Assembly (NCBI RefSeq): GCF_029589495.1
Contig: NZ_JAAIVF010000003.1
Location: forward strand, 424,312-488,311
Source of the DNA: Speluncibacter jeojiensis
GTDB lineage: Bacteria > Actinomycetota > Actinomycetes > Mycobacteriales > Mycobacteriaceae
Direction of reading: 5' to 3'
Length of the DNA stretch: 64,000 nt
Shown: positions 8,898 through 18,741 of the stretch, piece after piece
Numbering within the stretch: the stretch's first letter is position 1
Layout of the letters: each line of letters begins with the position of its first letter
The notes under the pieces: generated by a model
The model's input: the letters and a program-made list of their open reading frames with translations, nothing else
Database searches by the model: none
What the model was told of the DNA's origin: nothing
Position numbers and translations under genes: made by a program

Positions 8898-11491
8898 CCG
8901 GTCACCTCCCCGTGTTCGTCGCTCACGACCTCATCCTCGCCCGGCGCGGCCAGGTCGACCACCACCGTCAGCCCACCGCCGGGTGTGTCGGTGGCGCTCA
9001 CGGTGCCGCCCATCGCCTCGACGAAGCCCCGCACCACCGACAGCCCCAGGCCCACGCCGACCGTGTTGTCGCGGTCGCCGAGCCGCTGGAACGACTCGAA
9101 CACCGCTTCCTCGCTGCCCGGCGGGATGCCGGGGCCGCTGTCGGCGACGGTGATCACCGAGCGGCCGGCCGCGGTCGTCGCACCGACGCGCACCGGACTG
9201 CCCGCCGCATGCCGCAGCGCGTTGTCGACCAGGTTCGCGAGCACCCGTTCGAGCAGCCCGGGGTCGGCCAGCACGGTCACCGCATCGACGTCGACCCGCA
9301 CCCGGTCGGGGCCGGCCCGGCCGTGACCGGTCGCGTCCCGCCCCAACCCGACCAGCGCCCGGTTGGCGACCTCGTCGACATAGACGCGCTGCAGGCTCGG
9401 ATGCACCGCTCCCGCGGACAGTCTCGACGAGTCCAGCAGGTTACCGACCAGATCTGTGAGCTGATCGGCCGACTCCTCCACGGCCGCAAGCAGTTCCGCG
9501 GTGTCCTCCGGGGAGAACTCGACATCGGGACTGCGCAGGCTCGACACCGACGCCTTGATCGCCGCCAGTGGCGTGCGCAGGTCGTGACTGACCGCCGAGA
9601 GCAGCGAGCGCCGCAACCTGTCGGTCTCGGCCAGCGCGCGCCCCTCGTCCGCCTCCCGGGCCAGCTCCTCCTGCCTGATCAGCCCCACCGCTTGGCTCGC
9701 GACCGCCCGCAGCACGCGCCGGTCGTGGCTGTGCAGGCCCTGACCGGACAACGCCAGCGCGTACTCGCCATCGGCGACCTCGATCGCGGTGTCGGCCTGC
9801 TCCGCCGTGGTGGGCGGGTGCTCCCCGACCGCGCAGACCACGCCGGTCGCCGCGCGCAGCACGCTCACCCCGGACTGGCCGTAGATCTCACGGACCCGTT
9901 CGAGCAGCGCCGGCAGGTCGCTGCCGCCGAGCACCGATTCGGCGAACAGCGTGAGCAGTTCTGCCTCCTGCGAGGCCCGGCGCGCCTGGCCGGTGCGCTT
10001 CGCGGCCGCGTCGACGAGCACCGCGACCGCGACCGCGACCAGCAGCAGCACCACCATCGTGAGCAGGTTGTCCGGGTCTGCGATGGTGAAGCTGTGCACT
10101 GGCGGGATGAAATAGAAGTTCAGCAGCAGCCCGGAGATGATCGCCGACAGCGCGGCCGGCGCGACACCGCCGAGCAGCGACACCACCAGCACGACGATCA
10201 TGAACAGCGCGCTCTGTCCGGAGGTCCCGAGCCGGTGCCCGATCACCGCGATCAGCATGGAGGCGAGCACCGGGACGACCAACGCGACCACCCAGGCGAT
10301 CCCCCGCCGCGAGCGCCCGTCCAGGGCCGGGATCCGCCGCTGCCGGTGCGCCTGCTCGTGGGTGACGATGTGCACGTCGATGCGGCCGGATTCGCGGACC
10401 ACCGTGGCGCCGATGCCCTCGTCGAGCAGCCGGGCCCAGCGCGGCCGACGCGAGGTACCGATCACCAACTGGGTCGCGTTGGCCGAGCGGGCGAACTCGA
10501 GCAGCGTGTGCGGCACGTCGTCGCCGACGACGCTGTGCACCCCGGCGCCCAGGTCGGCGGCGAGCCGGCGCACCGCCGCCATCGTGTTCGCCGACACCCC
10601 GGCCAGGCCGTCGCCGCGCACCACGTGCACGACCAGCAGTTCGGCGCTGGATTTCGACGCGATCCGCGAGGCCCGGCGCACCAGCGTCTCCGACTCGGGC
10701 CCGCCCGTGACCGCGACCACCACCCGTTCGCGGGCCTCCCAGGTGGCGGTGATCCTCTTGTCCGCCCGGTACTTCGCCAGCGCCGCGTCGACCTGGTCGG
10801 CGAGCCACAGCAGTGCCAGTTCGCGCAGCGCGGTCAGGTTGCCCTGCCGGAAGTAGTTGGACAGCGCCGCGTCGACCTTCTCGGCGCCGTACACGTTGCC
10901 GTGGGCGAGCCTGCGCCGCAGCGCTTCCGGGGTGATGTCGACCAGCTCGACCTGAGCGGCCGACCGGACCACCTCGTCCGGCACGGTCTCGCGCTGGGTG
11001 ACCCCGGTGATCTGCTCGACGACGTCGTTGAGGCTCTCGAGGTGCTGCACGTTGACGGTCGTCAGCACGTCGATTCCGGCCGCGAGCAGGTCTTCGACGT
11101 CCTCCCAACGCTTGTGGTGCCGGCTGCCCGGGGTGTTGGTGTGGGCGAGTTCGTCGACGAGCACGAGTTTCGGCCGCCGCTCGATGACCGCGTCGACGTC
11201 GAGTTCGCCCATCACTGTGCCGCGGTAGGCGATCCGCAGTGGCGGGATCCGTTCGAGCCCCTCGAGCAGCGCCGCGGTGCGTTCGCGGCCGTGGGTCTCC
11301 ACCACGGCCGCGACCACATCGGTGCCGCGCCCGATCCGCCGGTGCGCCTCGCCGAGCATCGCGAAGGTCTTGCCGACGCCCGGCGCGGCGCCGAGGTAGA
11401 TCCTCAGCTGTCCGCGCCGGGCCGGCTGTTGGGGCGCCTGCTCCACACTCACCCCGTCATCATCCATGCCACCGGGGTCGAATCCGCCCAC
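8894..11491 (-). CDS. kdpD: Osmosensitive K+ channel histidine kinase KdpD
   Basis: 865-residue membrane sensor kinase that senses potassium status and phosphorylates KdpE. In order: the N-terminal KdpD domain with Walker A-like GAAPGVGKT (about residues 33-41), a Usp-like domain (about 245-370), four transmembrane helices (about 395-495), a GAF-like region, the dimerisation/phospho-acceptor helix with His in SAVSHDLRTP (about 635), and a HATPase domain with the NLVDNALRHA N-box. The GTG at 11491 abuts the kdpC stop; an ATG at 11467 would give a slightly shorter protein. It overlaps kdpE by four bases, so sensor and regulator are translationally coupled. Confidence 0.95.
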   Translation of the reverse strand: MGGFDPGGMDDDGVSVEQAPQQPARRGQLRIYLGAAPGVGKTFAMLGEAHRRIGRGTDVVAAVVETHGRERTAALLEGLERIPPLRIAYRGTVMGELDVDAVIERRPKLVLVDELAHTNTPGSRHHKRWEDVEDLLAAGIDVLTTVNVQHLESLNDVVEQITGVTQRETVPDEVVRSAAQVELVDITPEALRRRLAHGNVYGAEKVDAALSNYFRQGNLTALRELALLWLADQVDAALAKYRADKRITATWEARERVVVAVTGGPESETLVRRASRIASKSSAELLVVHVVRGDGLAGVSANTMAAVRRLAADLGAGVHSVVGDDVPHTLLEFARSANATQLVIGTSRRPRWARLLDEGIGATVVRESGRIDVHIVTHEQAHRQRRIPALDGRSRRGIAWVVALVVPVLASMLIAVIGHRLGTSGQSALFMIVVLVVSLLGGVAPAALSAIISGLLLNFYFIPPVHSFTIADPDNLLTMVVLLLVAVAVAVLVDAAAKRTGQARRASQEAELLTLFAESVLGGSDLPALLERVREIYGQSGVSVLRAATGVVCAVGEHPPTTAEQADTAIEVADGEYALALSGQGLHSHDRRVLRAVASQAVGLIRQEELAREADEGRALAETDRLRRSLLSAVSHDLRTPLAAIKASVSSLRSPDVEFSPEDTAELLAAVEESADQLTDLVGNLLDSSRLSAGAVHPSLQRVYVDEVANRALVGLGRDATGHGRAGPDRVRVDVDAVTVLADPGLLERVLANLVDNALRHAAGSPVRVGATTAAGRSVITVADSGPGIPPGSEEAVFESFQRLGDRDNTVGVGLGLSVVRGFVEAMGGTVSATDTPGGGLTVVVDLAAPGEDEVVSDEHGEVTG

Positions 11492-12130
11492 TCAGCGCGT
11501 TTCGCACTGCGGCGCGGTCAGTCCCAGCGCCACGTTCAGCGCGGGCACGTCGACGCGCGGGGCTCCCAGGAAGCCCCACTGCCGTCCCTCGGTGTGCTCG
11601 GTCACCAGTTGCCGCACCGCGTCGACACTGCGGTGGTTGACCCGTGCCACCCGCGGAATCTGCAGCGCCGCATAGGCCGGGCTGATCTGCGGATCCAGGC
11701 CCGAGCCCGACCCGGTGACGGCGTCGACCGGGACCTGTGCCGGCGCGACGTGCTCGCGGGCCGCGATCAGCGCGCGGCGCCGGTCGACGAACTGCGCCAA
11801 CTCGGGGCTGCTCGGCCCCAGGTTGCTCGGCGCCCCGGCGGCCGGGTCGCCCGGTGCCATCGGGTCGTCGTCGCCGACGGACCCGACCACGCGGGTGTGG
11901 AAGTACGGGTCCGGGGCGCCCGCGGGAACCTGCGGGTCGACGCCCAGCAGCGCACTGCCCACGACACACCCGCCGCGGTCGGTGATCGGCGAACCCTCGG
12001 CCGAATGCTCCCCGACCCGGCCGATCGCCCACACCGCGGCCGGATAGGCCACCCCGAGGATCACCGTCAGTGCGATCAACATCACCAGACCCACCCGGAC
12101 CTGACGCACCGCTGCCACCACGAATTTCAT
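11492..12130 (-). CDS. kdpC: Potassium-transporting ATPase subunit KdpC
   Basis: 212-residue periplasm-facing subunit of the KdpFABC P-type ATPase, thought to stabilise the complex and help ATP binding. One transmembrane helix at about residues 8-30 is followed by a soluble domain with the family signature VTGSGSGLDPQISPAYA, a later DVPALNVAL stretch near the C-terminus, and a Gly/Asp-rich middle. The ATG at 12130 lies seven bases behind the kdpB stop, and the gene abuts kdpD. Length is typical. Confidence 0.96.
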   Translation of the reverse strand: MKFVVAAVRQVRVGLVMLIALTVILGVAYPAAVWAIGRVGEHSAEGSPITDRGGCVVGSALLGVDPQVPAGAPDPYFHTRVVGSVGDDDPMAPGDPAAGAPSNLGPSSPELAQFVDRRRALIAAREHVAPAQVPVDAVTGSGSGLDPQISPAYAALQIPRVARVNHRSVDAVRQLVTEHTEGRQWGFLGAPRVDVPALNVALGLTAPQCETR

Positions 12131-12137
12131 CTCTTCC

Positions 12138-14252
12138 TCACCCGATTCCGGGAATGAAACGGACGACGAGGTCGATCAGCCAGATACCGAGGAACGGCGC
12201 GATCACCCCACCGAGGCCGTAGACCAACAGGTTTCGCCCGAGCAGCCGCGAGGCCGACGCCGGCCGATAACGCACGCCCTTGAGCGCCAATGGGATCAGC
12301 ACCACGATGATCAGCGCGTTGAAGATCACCGCGGAGATGATCGCCGAGTTCGGGCTGTGCAGTCCCATGATGTTCAGCCGCCCCAGCGCAGGATAAACGC
12401 CGCTGAACAGCGCGGGCAGGATCGCAAAGTACTTCGCCAGGTCGTTGGCCAGCGAAAACGTGGTCAGCGCGCCGCGGGTGATGAGCAGCTGCTTGCCGAT
12501 CTCGACGACCTCGATCAGCTTGGTCGGGTCGGAATCGAGGTCGACCATGTTGCCGGCCTCCTTCGCGGCCGACGTGCCGGTGTTCATCGCGACCCCGACG
12601 TCGGCCTGGGCGAGTGCCGGCGCGTCGTTGGCGCCGTCGCCGGTCATCGCCACCAGCCGGCCGCCCTCCTGCTCCTTGCGGATCAGCGCCAGCTTGTCCT
12701 CCGGGGTGGCCTCGGCCATGAAGTCGTCGACCCCCGCCTCGGCGGCGATCGCCCGGGCGGTCAACGGGTTGTCGCCGGTGATCATCACGGTCTTGATGCC
12801 CATCGCCCGCAGCTGGGCGAATCGTTCGGCCATGCCCGGCTTGACCACGTCCGAGAGCCGGATCGTGCCGAGCAGCCGCACCCCTGCCGGACCGCGCTCG
12901 GCGACCACCAGCGGCGTGCCGCCGTCCTGCGCGACTGCCTGCACCGCACCTGACACCTCGGCCGACGCCCGGTCCGCGGACTGTCCGACCCAGGCGAGCA
13001 CCGAATCGGCTGCGCCCTTGCGGATCTCGCGGCCGTCCAGGTCCATGCCGCTCATCCGGGTCTGCGCCGTGAACGCCACGAACTCGCCGCGCTGCTCGCC
13101 CGGGTCCGCCCCGACGGTCAGGCCGAACTCGGCCGCGCACAGTTCCACGATGCTGCGCCCCTCCGGGGTCCCGTCGGCCAGGCTCGACAGCCGGGCCGCG
13201 CGGGCCAGCTCCTCGGCCCGCACCCCGGGCGCCGGGATCAGCTCGGTGGCACGGCGATTGCCGTACGTGATGGTGCCGGTCTTGTCCATCAGCAGCGTGT
13301 CGATGTCGCCGGCCGCCTCCACCGCGCGCCCGGACATGGCCAGCACGTTGCGCTGCACCAGCCGGTCCATGCCGGCGATGCCGATCGCCGAGAGCAGCGC
13401 ACCGATCGTGGTGGGGATCAGGCACACCAGCAGTGCGATCAGCCGGATCGGGTCGGGCTGGCGGCCGACATACGCGGTCATCGGGCCGATCGCCACCACC
13501 GCGAACAGGAACACGATCGTCAGCGAGGCCAGCAGGATGTTCAGCGCGATCTCGTTCGGGGTCTTCTGCCGGGCCGCACCCTCGACGAGCGCGATCATCC
13601 GGTCCACGAAGGTTTCCCCCGGCGCCGCGGTGATCTGCACCACGATCCGGTCCGAGAGCACGGTGGTGCCGCCGGTGACCGCGCACCGGTCGCCGCCGGA
13701 TTCGCGGACCACGGGGGCCGATTCGCCGGTGATGGCCGACTCGTCGACGGTGGCGATGCCCTCGACGACGTCGCCGTCGCCGGGGATCACCTGACCTGCC
13801 TCGACGACCACCCGGTCCCCGACCCGCAGCTCGGCGCCGGGCACCTGCTCGGTGCCGCCCGAGGCGGCGATGCGGTGCGCGACGGTGTCGGTCTTGACCT
13901 TGCGCAGGCTGTCGGCCTGGGCCTTGCCGCGCCCCTCGGCGACCGACTCGGCCAGGTTCGCGAACAGCACGGTGAACCACAGCCACGCGGCGGTCAGCCA
14001 GGCGAACCAGCTCGGCCGCGCGACGGCCAGCACCGTCGTGATGATCGAACCCACCCACACCACGAACATGACAGGGTTGCGAGCCTGGTGGCGCGGACTG
14101 AGCTTGCGCGCCGCATCCGGCAGCGAGGTGAGCAGGCCGCGCGGGTCGAACACTCCCCCGGCCACCGACTTCGATGCCGGAACACGCTGCAGCTCAATAC
14201 TTTCCGAATCCTTCGGATTCTTCGAGCATTTCGGCAGTTGACCTACCGTCAT
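12138..14252 (-). CDS. kdpB: Potassium-transporting ATPase ATP-binding subunit KdpB
   Basis: 704-residue P-type ATPase, the energy-coupling subunit of KdpFABC. Visible motifs are the TGES actuator motif (TGESAP), the phosphorylation site [10 protein letters not shown] (Asp about residue 322), the nucleotide-binding KGAADS, and the hinge motifs TGDN and [10 protein letters not shown] near the C-terminal third. Hydrophobic helices lie near residues 60-110, 240-300 and 590-700. The ATG at 14252 overlaps the kdpA TGA as ATGA, which fixes the start; an open frame continues far upstream but lies inside kdpA and is not coding. Confidence 0.97.
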   Translation of the reverse strand: MTVGQLPKCSKNPKDSESIELQRVPASKSVAGGVFDPRGLLTSLPDAARKLSPRHQARNPVMFVVWVGSIITTVLAVARPSWFAWLTAAWLWFTVLFANLAESVAEGRGKAQADSLRKVKTDTVAHRIAASGGTEQVPGAELRVGDRVVVEAGQVIPGDGDVVEGIATVDESAITGESAPVVRESGGDRCAVTGGTTVLSDRIVVQITAAPGETFVDRMIALVEGAARQKTPNEIALNILLASLTIVFLFAVVAIGPMTAYVGRQPDPIRLIALLVCLIPTTIGALLSAIGIAGMDRLVQRNVLAMSGRAVEAAGDIDTLLMDKTGTITYGNRRATELIPAPGVRAEELARAARLSSLADGTPEGRSIVELCAAEFGLTVGADPGEQRGEFVAFTAQTRMSGMDLDGREIRKGAADSVLAWVGQSADRASAEVSGAVQAVAQDGGTPLVVAERGPAGVRLLGTIRLSDVVKPGMAERFAQLRAMGIKTVMITGDNPLTARAIAAEAGVDDFMAEATPEDKLALIRKEQEGGRLVAMTGDGANDAPALAQADVGVAMNTGTSAAKEAGNMVDLDSDPTKLIEVVEIGKQLLITRGALTTFSLANDLAKYFAILPALFSGVYPALGRLNIMGLHSPNSAIISAVIFNALIIVVLIPLALKGVRYRPASASRLLGRNLLVYGLGGVIAPFLGIWLIDLVVRFIPGIG

Positions 14253-15949
14253 GACAATGCCTCCGCAATCGGGCCCAGCGCCAGCGCCGGGAAGAACGTC
14301 AGTGCCGCCACGAGCACGATGGTGCCGACCAGCAGGCCCGAGAACATCGCACCGTGGGTCGGGAGCGTCCCGGCGCCGGCCGGGGTCTTCTTCTGCGCCG
14401 CAAGCGAACCCGCCAGCGCGAGCACGAAGATGATCGGCAGGAAGCGGCCCAGCAGCATCGCGATCCCCAGCGATGACTGGAGCCAGTCGCTGGTCGCGGT
14501 CAGGCCGCCGAACGCACTGCCGTTGTTGTTCGACGCCGAGGCGAACGCGTACAGCACCTCGGAGAATCCGTGGATCGACCCGGGCGAGCCCGGCGCCCCG
14601 CCGTTGGTCAGGAATCCGGGGGTCGAGTGCAGGATGACCGTGATCCCGGTGCCGACGAGCACCAGCGCGGGCATCACCAGCACCGCGAGCGCGGCCATGG
14701 TGACCTCGCGGCGGCGCAACTTCTTGCCCAGGTACTCGGGGGTGCGGCCGACCAGTAACCCGCCGACGAACACCGCGATGATCGCGAACACCAGGATGCC
14801 GTAGAGCCCGGTGCCCACGCCCCCGGGCGCGATTTCGCCGAGCAGCATGTTGAGCATCAACGCGCCGCCGCCAGCGGCCGAGTAGCTGTCGTGCGCCGAG
14901 TTGACCGCACCCGTCGAGGTGCCGGTGGTGCTCACCGCGAACAGCACCGACCCGGGGATCCCGAACCGGACCTCCTTTCCTTCCATCATTGGCCCCGACA
15001 TCATGGCGCCGGCCGCCTGCGCAGCCACCCCGTGCACATGCTGCTCCGCCCACGAGACGAACGCGAGCATCGAGCCCCACAGCAACGCCATCACCGACAG
15101 CAGCGTGAGCCCCTGGCGGCGGCTGCCGACCATGGTGCCGAAGGTGCGGGTGAGCGAGACCGGGATGATCAGGATCGCCAGGATCTCGACGACGTTGCTC
15201 AGCGGGGTGGGGTTCTCGAACGGGTGCGCCGAGTTGGCGCCGAGGATGCCGCCGCCGTTGGTGCCCAGTTCCTTGATGGCCTCCTGCGAGGCGACCGGCG
15301 CCAGCGCGTTGTGGGCGGCGGTACCGTCGAGCGCGGTCGAGGCGAACCCCGTGTGGAAGGACATGATCACGCCCTGCGTCAGCAGGATCACCGCGACCAG
15401 CAGCGACAGCGGCAGCAGGATGCGCAGGCAGCCGCGGACCAGGTCGACCCAGAAGTTGCCGATCTGGCCGCTGCCGCGCACCCGGACGAACCCGCGGATC
15501 AGCGCGATCGCCACCGCCAGACCGACCGCGGCGGAGACGAAGTTCTGCACCGCCAGGCCGGCGGCCTGGGTGAGGTTGCTCATCGTCGTCTCAGGTGTGT
15601 ACGACTGCCAGTTGGTGTTGGTGACGAACGAGACCGCGGTGTTGAACGCGACCGCCGGGCTGACCCCGGACAGTCCGCCGCTCAGCGGCAGCACGCCCTG
15701 GATGCGCTGGAGCACATAGAGGAACAGCACGCTCGCGGCGGAGAAGCCGAGGACGCTGAGCGCATAACCCGACCAGGTCTGGTCGGCGTGCGGGTCGACC
15801 CGGCAGACCCGGTAGATCGCGCGTTCGACGCGCAGGTGGCGGGGCCGGGTGAACACCGCGGCCATGTAATCGCCGAGCGGGACGTAGACGACGGTGAGCA
15901 CGACCACCACGAACGCCAGTTGCAGCCCGGCGGCGAGAGCGGGACTCAT
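14249..15949 (-). CDS. kdpA: Potassium-transporting ATPase K+-binding subunit KdpA
   Basis: 566-residue channel-like subunit of KdpFABC that binds and selects K+. It has about ten transmembrane helices and the SKT/Trk-type P-loop filters, of which [18 protein letters not shown] and the later [13 protein letters not shown] repeat are clear. Length is typical. The ATG at 15949 sits directly against the kdpF stop codon, and the stop overlaps the kdpB start. The whole operon is therefore translated with almost no gaps. Confidence 0.97.
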   Translation of the reverse strand: MSPALAAGLQLAFVVVVLTVVYVPLGDYMAAVFTRPRHLRVERAIYRVCRVDPHADQTWSGYALSVLGFSAASVLFLYVLQRIQGVLPLSGGLSGVSPAVAFNTAVSFVTNTNWQSYTPETTMSNLTQAAGLAVQNFVSAAVGLAVAIALIRGFVRVRGSGQIGNFWVDLVRGCLRILLPLSLLVAVILLTQGVIMSFHTGFASTALDGTAAHNALAPVASQEAIKELGTNGGGILGANSAHPFENPTPLSNVVEILAILIIPVSLTRTFGTMVGSRRQGLTLLSVMALLWGSMLAFVSWAEQHVHGVAAQAAGAMMSGPMMEGKEVRFGIPGSVLFAVSTTGTSTGAVNSAHDSYSAAGGGALMLNMLLGEIAPGGVGTGLYGILVFAIIAVFVGGLLVGRTPEYLGKKLRRREVTMAALAVLVMPALVLVGTGITVILHSTPGFLTNGGAPGSPGSIHGFSEVLYAFASASNNNGSAFGGLTATSDWLQSSLGIAMLLGRFLPIIFVLALAGSLAAQKKTPAGAGTLPTHGAMFSGLLVGTIVLVAALTFFPALALGPIAEALS

Positions 15950-16048
15950 CTAGAACCTCTCGGGGTCGAGCAGCGCGACCAGCAGATATCCGACCACCGC
16001 GACGGCGACCGCGATCAGCACGACCGCGAGCACCCCCGCCCCCGTCAC
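15950..16048 (-). CDS. kdpF: K+-transporting ATPase small subunit KdpF
   Basis: 32-residue single-helix protein beginning VTGAGVLAVVLIAVAVAV and ending LLDPERF. KdpF proteins are about 30 residues and end in a similar acidic/aromatic stretch after one transmembrane helix; they stabilise KdpABC in the membrane. The start is a GTG at 16048 that overlaps the stop of the small ORF before it as GTGA, and its TAG touches the kdpA ATG. It is too short for most gene finders. Confidence 0.85.
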   Translation of the reverse strand: MTGAGVLAVVLIAVAVAVVGYLLVALLDPERF

Positions 16049-16137
16049 CGCAGCCCCTTGCGCCCGAGACCGCGCAGCACGAGTGCACACGCGATGAAGC
16101 CACCCAGGATCAGCAGCACATAGGCCAGATCGGCCAT
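16045..16137 (-). CDS. Small membrane protein heading the kdp operon
   Basis: 30-residue predicted membrane protein, MADLAYVLLILGGFIACALV followed by a basic tail (LRGLGRKGLR). One helix spans about residues 4-21 and the positive tail should lie in the cytoplasm. The ATG at 16137 has a strong GAAGGGG ribosome site six bases upstream, and its TGA overlaps the kdpF GTG as GTGA. It is thus the first reading frame of the operon and is coupled to kdpF. It is not KdpF, which follows it. I recall similar short proteins at this position in other actinobacteria, without a defined role. It could be an additional Kdp subunit, a regulatory peptide or a translational starter. Confidence 0.7.
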   Translation of the reverse strand: MADLAYVLLILGGFIACALVLRGLGRKGLR

Positions 16138-16251
16138 GACATGCCCCTTCGACACGACGAAGCGGCGCCCGATCGATTGCCCAGCGCCGCACACGGACCC
16201 GTGTCCGCGTCCGCTCAGCATCACCCCGCGCGAGGCCCTCGCCGCGGTCCC

Positions 16252-16291
16252 TGACGCGCCCTTGACGCGATGATCAGGACGCGTTGACGCG
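16252..16291. promoter_or_regulatory. Direct-repeat array upstream of kdp, candidate KdpE operator
   Basis: TGACGCG occurs at 16252-16258, 16263-16269 and 16285-16291, that is at steps of 11 and 22 bases, with an imperfect GGACGCG at 16277-16283. Repeats on one face of the helix are the usual binding pattern of OmpR/PhoB-family regulators such as KdpE. The array lies 115-155 bases upstream of the first kdp-operon start. A 14-bp palindrome (ACACGG-AC-CCGTGT, 16191-16204) lies between array and gene. No clear -10 box is visible. Confidence 0.45.
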
Positions 16292-16311
16292 ATCTTTACG
16301 CCGGAGGATCG

Positions 16312-17745
16312 TCAGCCGGCGCCCACCCGCGCCGCCTCGCCGTCGTCCCACACCTGAACGCCCGGGATGTCCGGCATCTCCGATCGCTCGAAGGTCGGCT
16401 CGCGGCCCTGCCGGCGTTGCACGACATAGTGGTCGAGCAGGCGGAAGGCGTACACCGACAGCGGCGCGATCGCCACCAGGTTCGTCAACGCCATCAACCC
16501 CATGAACAGGTCCGCCAGTCCCCAGACGAACGGCACCGACGCCAGCGCACCGGCGAACACGCACAGCATCACCAGCACCCGGAACGACGGCAGCGCCCAG
16601 CGGGCGCTGGTGAGGAATCCGATGTTCGTCTCGCCGTAGTAGTAGTTGCCGATCACCGACGTGCCGGCGAGGAAGAAGATCACCACCGTCAGGTAGTCCA
16701 CCGCCCACGGCCCCAGCTGCGCAGACAGCGCCTTCTGGGTCAGGCTCGCCCCCGCGGCGGTGCCGTACTGCGGCTCCGACAGCAGCACGATGAACGCCGT
16801 GGTGGTGCAGATCAGGATCGTGTCGAAGTACACGCCGAGGCTCTGCACCAGGCCCTGCTTTGCCGGGTGCGAGACCGCGGCGGTCGATCCGGCGTTGGGC
16901 ACCGAGCCCATCCCCGCCTCGTTGGAGAACAGGCCGCGCCGCACGCCCTGCATGAGCGCCGCGCCGAATCCGCCGGCGACCACCTCACGGAAACCGAAGG
17001 CGTTCTGCACGATCAGCCAGATCATGTGCGGGACCTCGCCGATGTTCAGCACGATGACGGCGACCCCGAGGATCACGTACGACCCCGCCATCAGCGGCAC
17101 CAGGATCTGCGAGACCGCCGAGATCCGATGGATCCCACCGAAGATCACCGCACCGGCGAGCACGGCGACCACGATGCCGACGATCGGCCCGACTGCGGAG
17201 CCGTGGCCGCCGAACGAGTTCTTCACCGCATCGACAATCGAATTCGATTGCACCGCATTGAAGACCAGGCCATAGGTGACCGTGATGATCACCGCGAACA
17301 GCACGCCCATCCAGCGGCGCCGCAGGCCGTGCAGCATGTAGTACGCCGGGCCGCCGCGATAGGCGTCGCCGTCCCGGATCTTGTACAGCTGGCCGAGGGT
17401 CGACTCGACGAACGCCGTCGCGGCACCCATCACGGCCAGCACCCACATCCAGAACACCGCACCCGGTCCGCCGATGCTGATCGCGAGCGCAACCCCCGCG
17501 ATGTTCCCGGTGCCCACCCGCGAGGCCGCGGACACGCAGAACGCCCGCAGCGACGAAATGCCCTGCGACCCGTCCGGCATGTCGAGCGGCTTCTCCCCGA
17601 TCAGCCGCACCATCTCGGGAATCAGCCGCAACTGCACGAAGCGGGTCCGCACGGTGAAGAAGAGGCCGAGCGCGACCAGGACCACGATGATCACGTTCCA
17701 CCAGATGTCGTTGACGTGGCCCAGCACATCCGTCGCGCGATCCAT
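16312..17745 (-). CDS. AGCS family sodium:alanine/glycine symporter
   Basis: 477-residue inner-membrane amino-acid symporter of the alanine-or-glycine:cation family. About ten to eleven transmembrane helices are seen, with family signatures GTGNIAGVALAISIGGPGA (about residues 98-116) and, later, GLFSNEAGMGSVPNA. The short hydrophilic C-terminus ends in DDGEAARVGAG. The ATG at 17745 follows an AAGGA site. It lies upstream of kdp on the same strand with a 174-base gap that holds the probable KdpE repeats, so the two are likely separate units. With kdp it forms a block inserted between genes that adjoin in M. tuberculosis. Confidence 0.93.
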   Translation of the reverse strand: MDRATDVLGHVNDIWWNVIIVVLVALGLFFTVRTRFVQLRLIPEMVRLIGEKPLDMPDGSQGISSLRAFCVSAASRVGTGNIAGVALAISIGGPGAVFWMWVLAVMGAATAFVESTLGQLYKIRDGDAYRGGPAYYMLHGLRRRWMGVLFAVIITVTYGLVFNAVQSNSIVDAVKNSFGGHGSAVGPIVGIVVAVLAGAVIFGGIHRISAVSQILVPLMAGSYVILGVAVIVLNIGEVPHMIWLIVQNAFGFREVVAGGFGAALMQGVRRGLFSNEAGMGSVPNAGSTAAVSHPAKQGLVQSLGVYFDTILICTTTAFIVLLSEPQYGTAAGASLTQKALSAQLGPWAVDYLTVVIFFLAGTSVIGNYYYGETNIGFLTSARWALPSFRVLVMLCVFAGALASVPFVWGLADLFMGLMALTNLVAIAPLSVYAFRLLDHYVVQRRQGREPTFERSEMPDIPGVQVWDDGEAARVGAG

Positions 17746-17844
17746 CCGCTCATCCTTCCCGCACGGCGCGCGGCGCGCGCGGCGAATCGTGGGGATTGAC
17801 CGCCCGGGTAGGCCGGTCGGGGCACGCGACTGAGCGGAAGATGC

Positions 17845-18738
17845 TCAGGGTGTGCCGAATCCGCGGGGACGGACCTGACACCGGGGGCAGCTGTACGACG
17901 AGCGGTTCATGAAACTCTCGCGCCGGATGGGCGCACCGCACCGCGCGCACGGCTCACCCTCACGCCCGTAGGCATCCAGGCTGCGCGAGAAGTAGCCCGA
18001 CTCCCCGTTGACGTTGACGTACAACGAGTCGAACGAGGTACCGCCCTGCGCGAGCGCCTCGGTCATCACGTCGGTCGCGGCGCCGAGAACCCGCTGCAGC
18101 GCCGGCCTCGTCAGCGCGTCGGTTCGCCTGCGCCCGTGGATCTTCGCCCGCCACAGGGCCTCGTCGGCATAGATGTTGCCGATGCCCGAGACCACCGTCT
18201 GATCGAGCAGCGCCCGCTTGATCTCGGTGTGCTTGCGCCGCAACGTCGCCACCACGGCCGACCGGTCGAACCGCGTGTCCAGCGGGTCACGGGCGATGTG
18301 CGCCACCGGCTCCGGCAGCACGGCGCCGTCGGCCTCGACGAGTTCGGCGATCGCCCAGCCGCCGAAGGTCCGCTGGTCGACGAAGCGCAGTTCCGCCGGC
18401 TCCCGTTCGGCTCCGCTGATCTGCGCGGTGATGCGCAGGTGGCGTTCGGGCGCGGCGGTGCCGGGCTGCACGAGCATCTGCCCGCTCATGCCCAGGTGCA
18501 CCACCAGCGCCCGGTCGACGTGTCCGGCGGGGTCGGAAAGCTCGAGCCACAGATACTTGCCGCGCCGACAGGCGGCCGTGATCGTCGCGCCGGCCAGTTG
18601 CGCGGAGAGGTCGACCGGCCCGTGCGGGTGCCGGCGCACCGCGCGCGGGTGCAGCACCCGCACGTCATCGATCGTGCGCCCGACGACGTGCGCCTCGAGG
18701 CCACGGCGGACCACCTCGACCTCGGGGAGTTCGGGCAC
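17845..18738 (-). CDS. mutM: Formamidopyrimidine-DNA glycosylase
   Basis: 297-residue bifunctional glycosylase/AP-lyase that removes 8-oxoguanine and ring-opened purines. The catalytic N-terminal Pro2 and Glu3 ([15 protein letters not shown]) are present, as are the helix-two-turn-helix region and the C-terminal zinc finger with four cysteines (CARC near residue 264 and CPRC near 284). The typical [13 protein letters not shown] motif is at about 195-207. The ATG at 18738 lies three bases beyond the rnc stop, so the two are one transcription unit. Order rnc-mutM matches Rv2925c-Rv2924c. Confidence 0.97.
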   Translation of the reverse strand: MPELPEVEVVRRGLEAHVVGRTIDDVRVLHPRAVRRHPHGPVDLSAQLAGATITAACRRGKYLWLELSDPAGHVDRALVVHLGMSGQMLVQPGTAAPERHLRITAQISGAEREPAELRFVDQRTFGGWAIAELVEADGAVLPEPVAHIARDPLDTRFDRSAVVATLRRKHTEIKRALLDQTVVSGIGNIYADEALWRAKIHGRRRTDALTRPALQRVLGAATDVMTEALAQGGTSFDSLYVNVNGESGYFSRSLDAYGREGEPCARCGAPIRRESFMNRSSYSCPRCQVRPRGFGTP

Positions 18739-18741
18739 CTG

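Noticed and set aside
12138..15080. A 980-residue version of kdpB
   Set aside because: The extra N-terminal part lies inside kdpA in another frame; the ATGA overlap at 14249-14252 gives a normal KdpB start.
16138..16251. Possible riboswitch (c-di-AMP type) before kdp
   Set aside because: The leader is too short and lacks the conserved elements; only short inverted repeats are seen.
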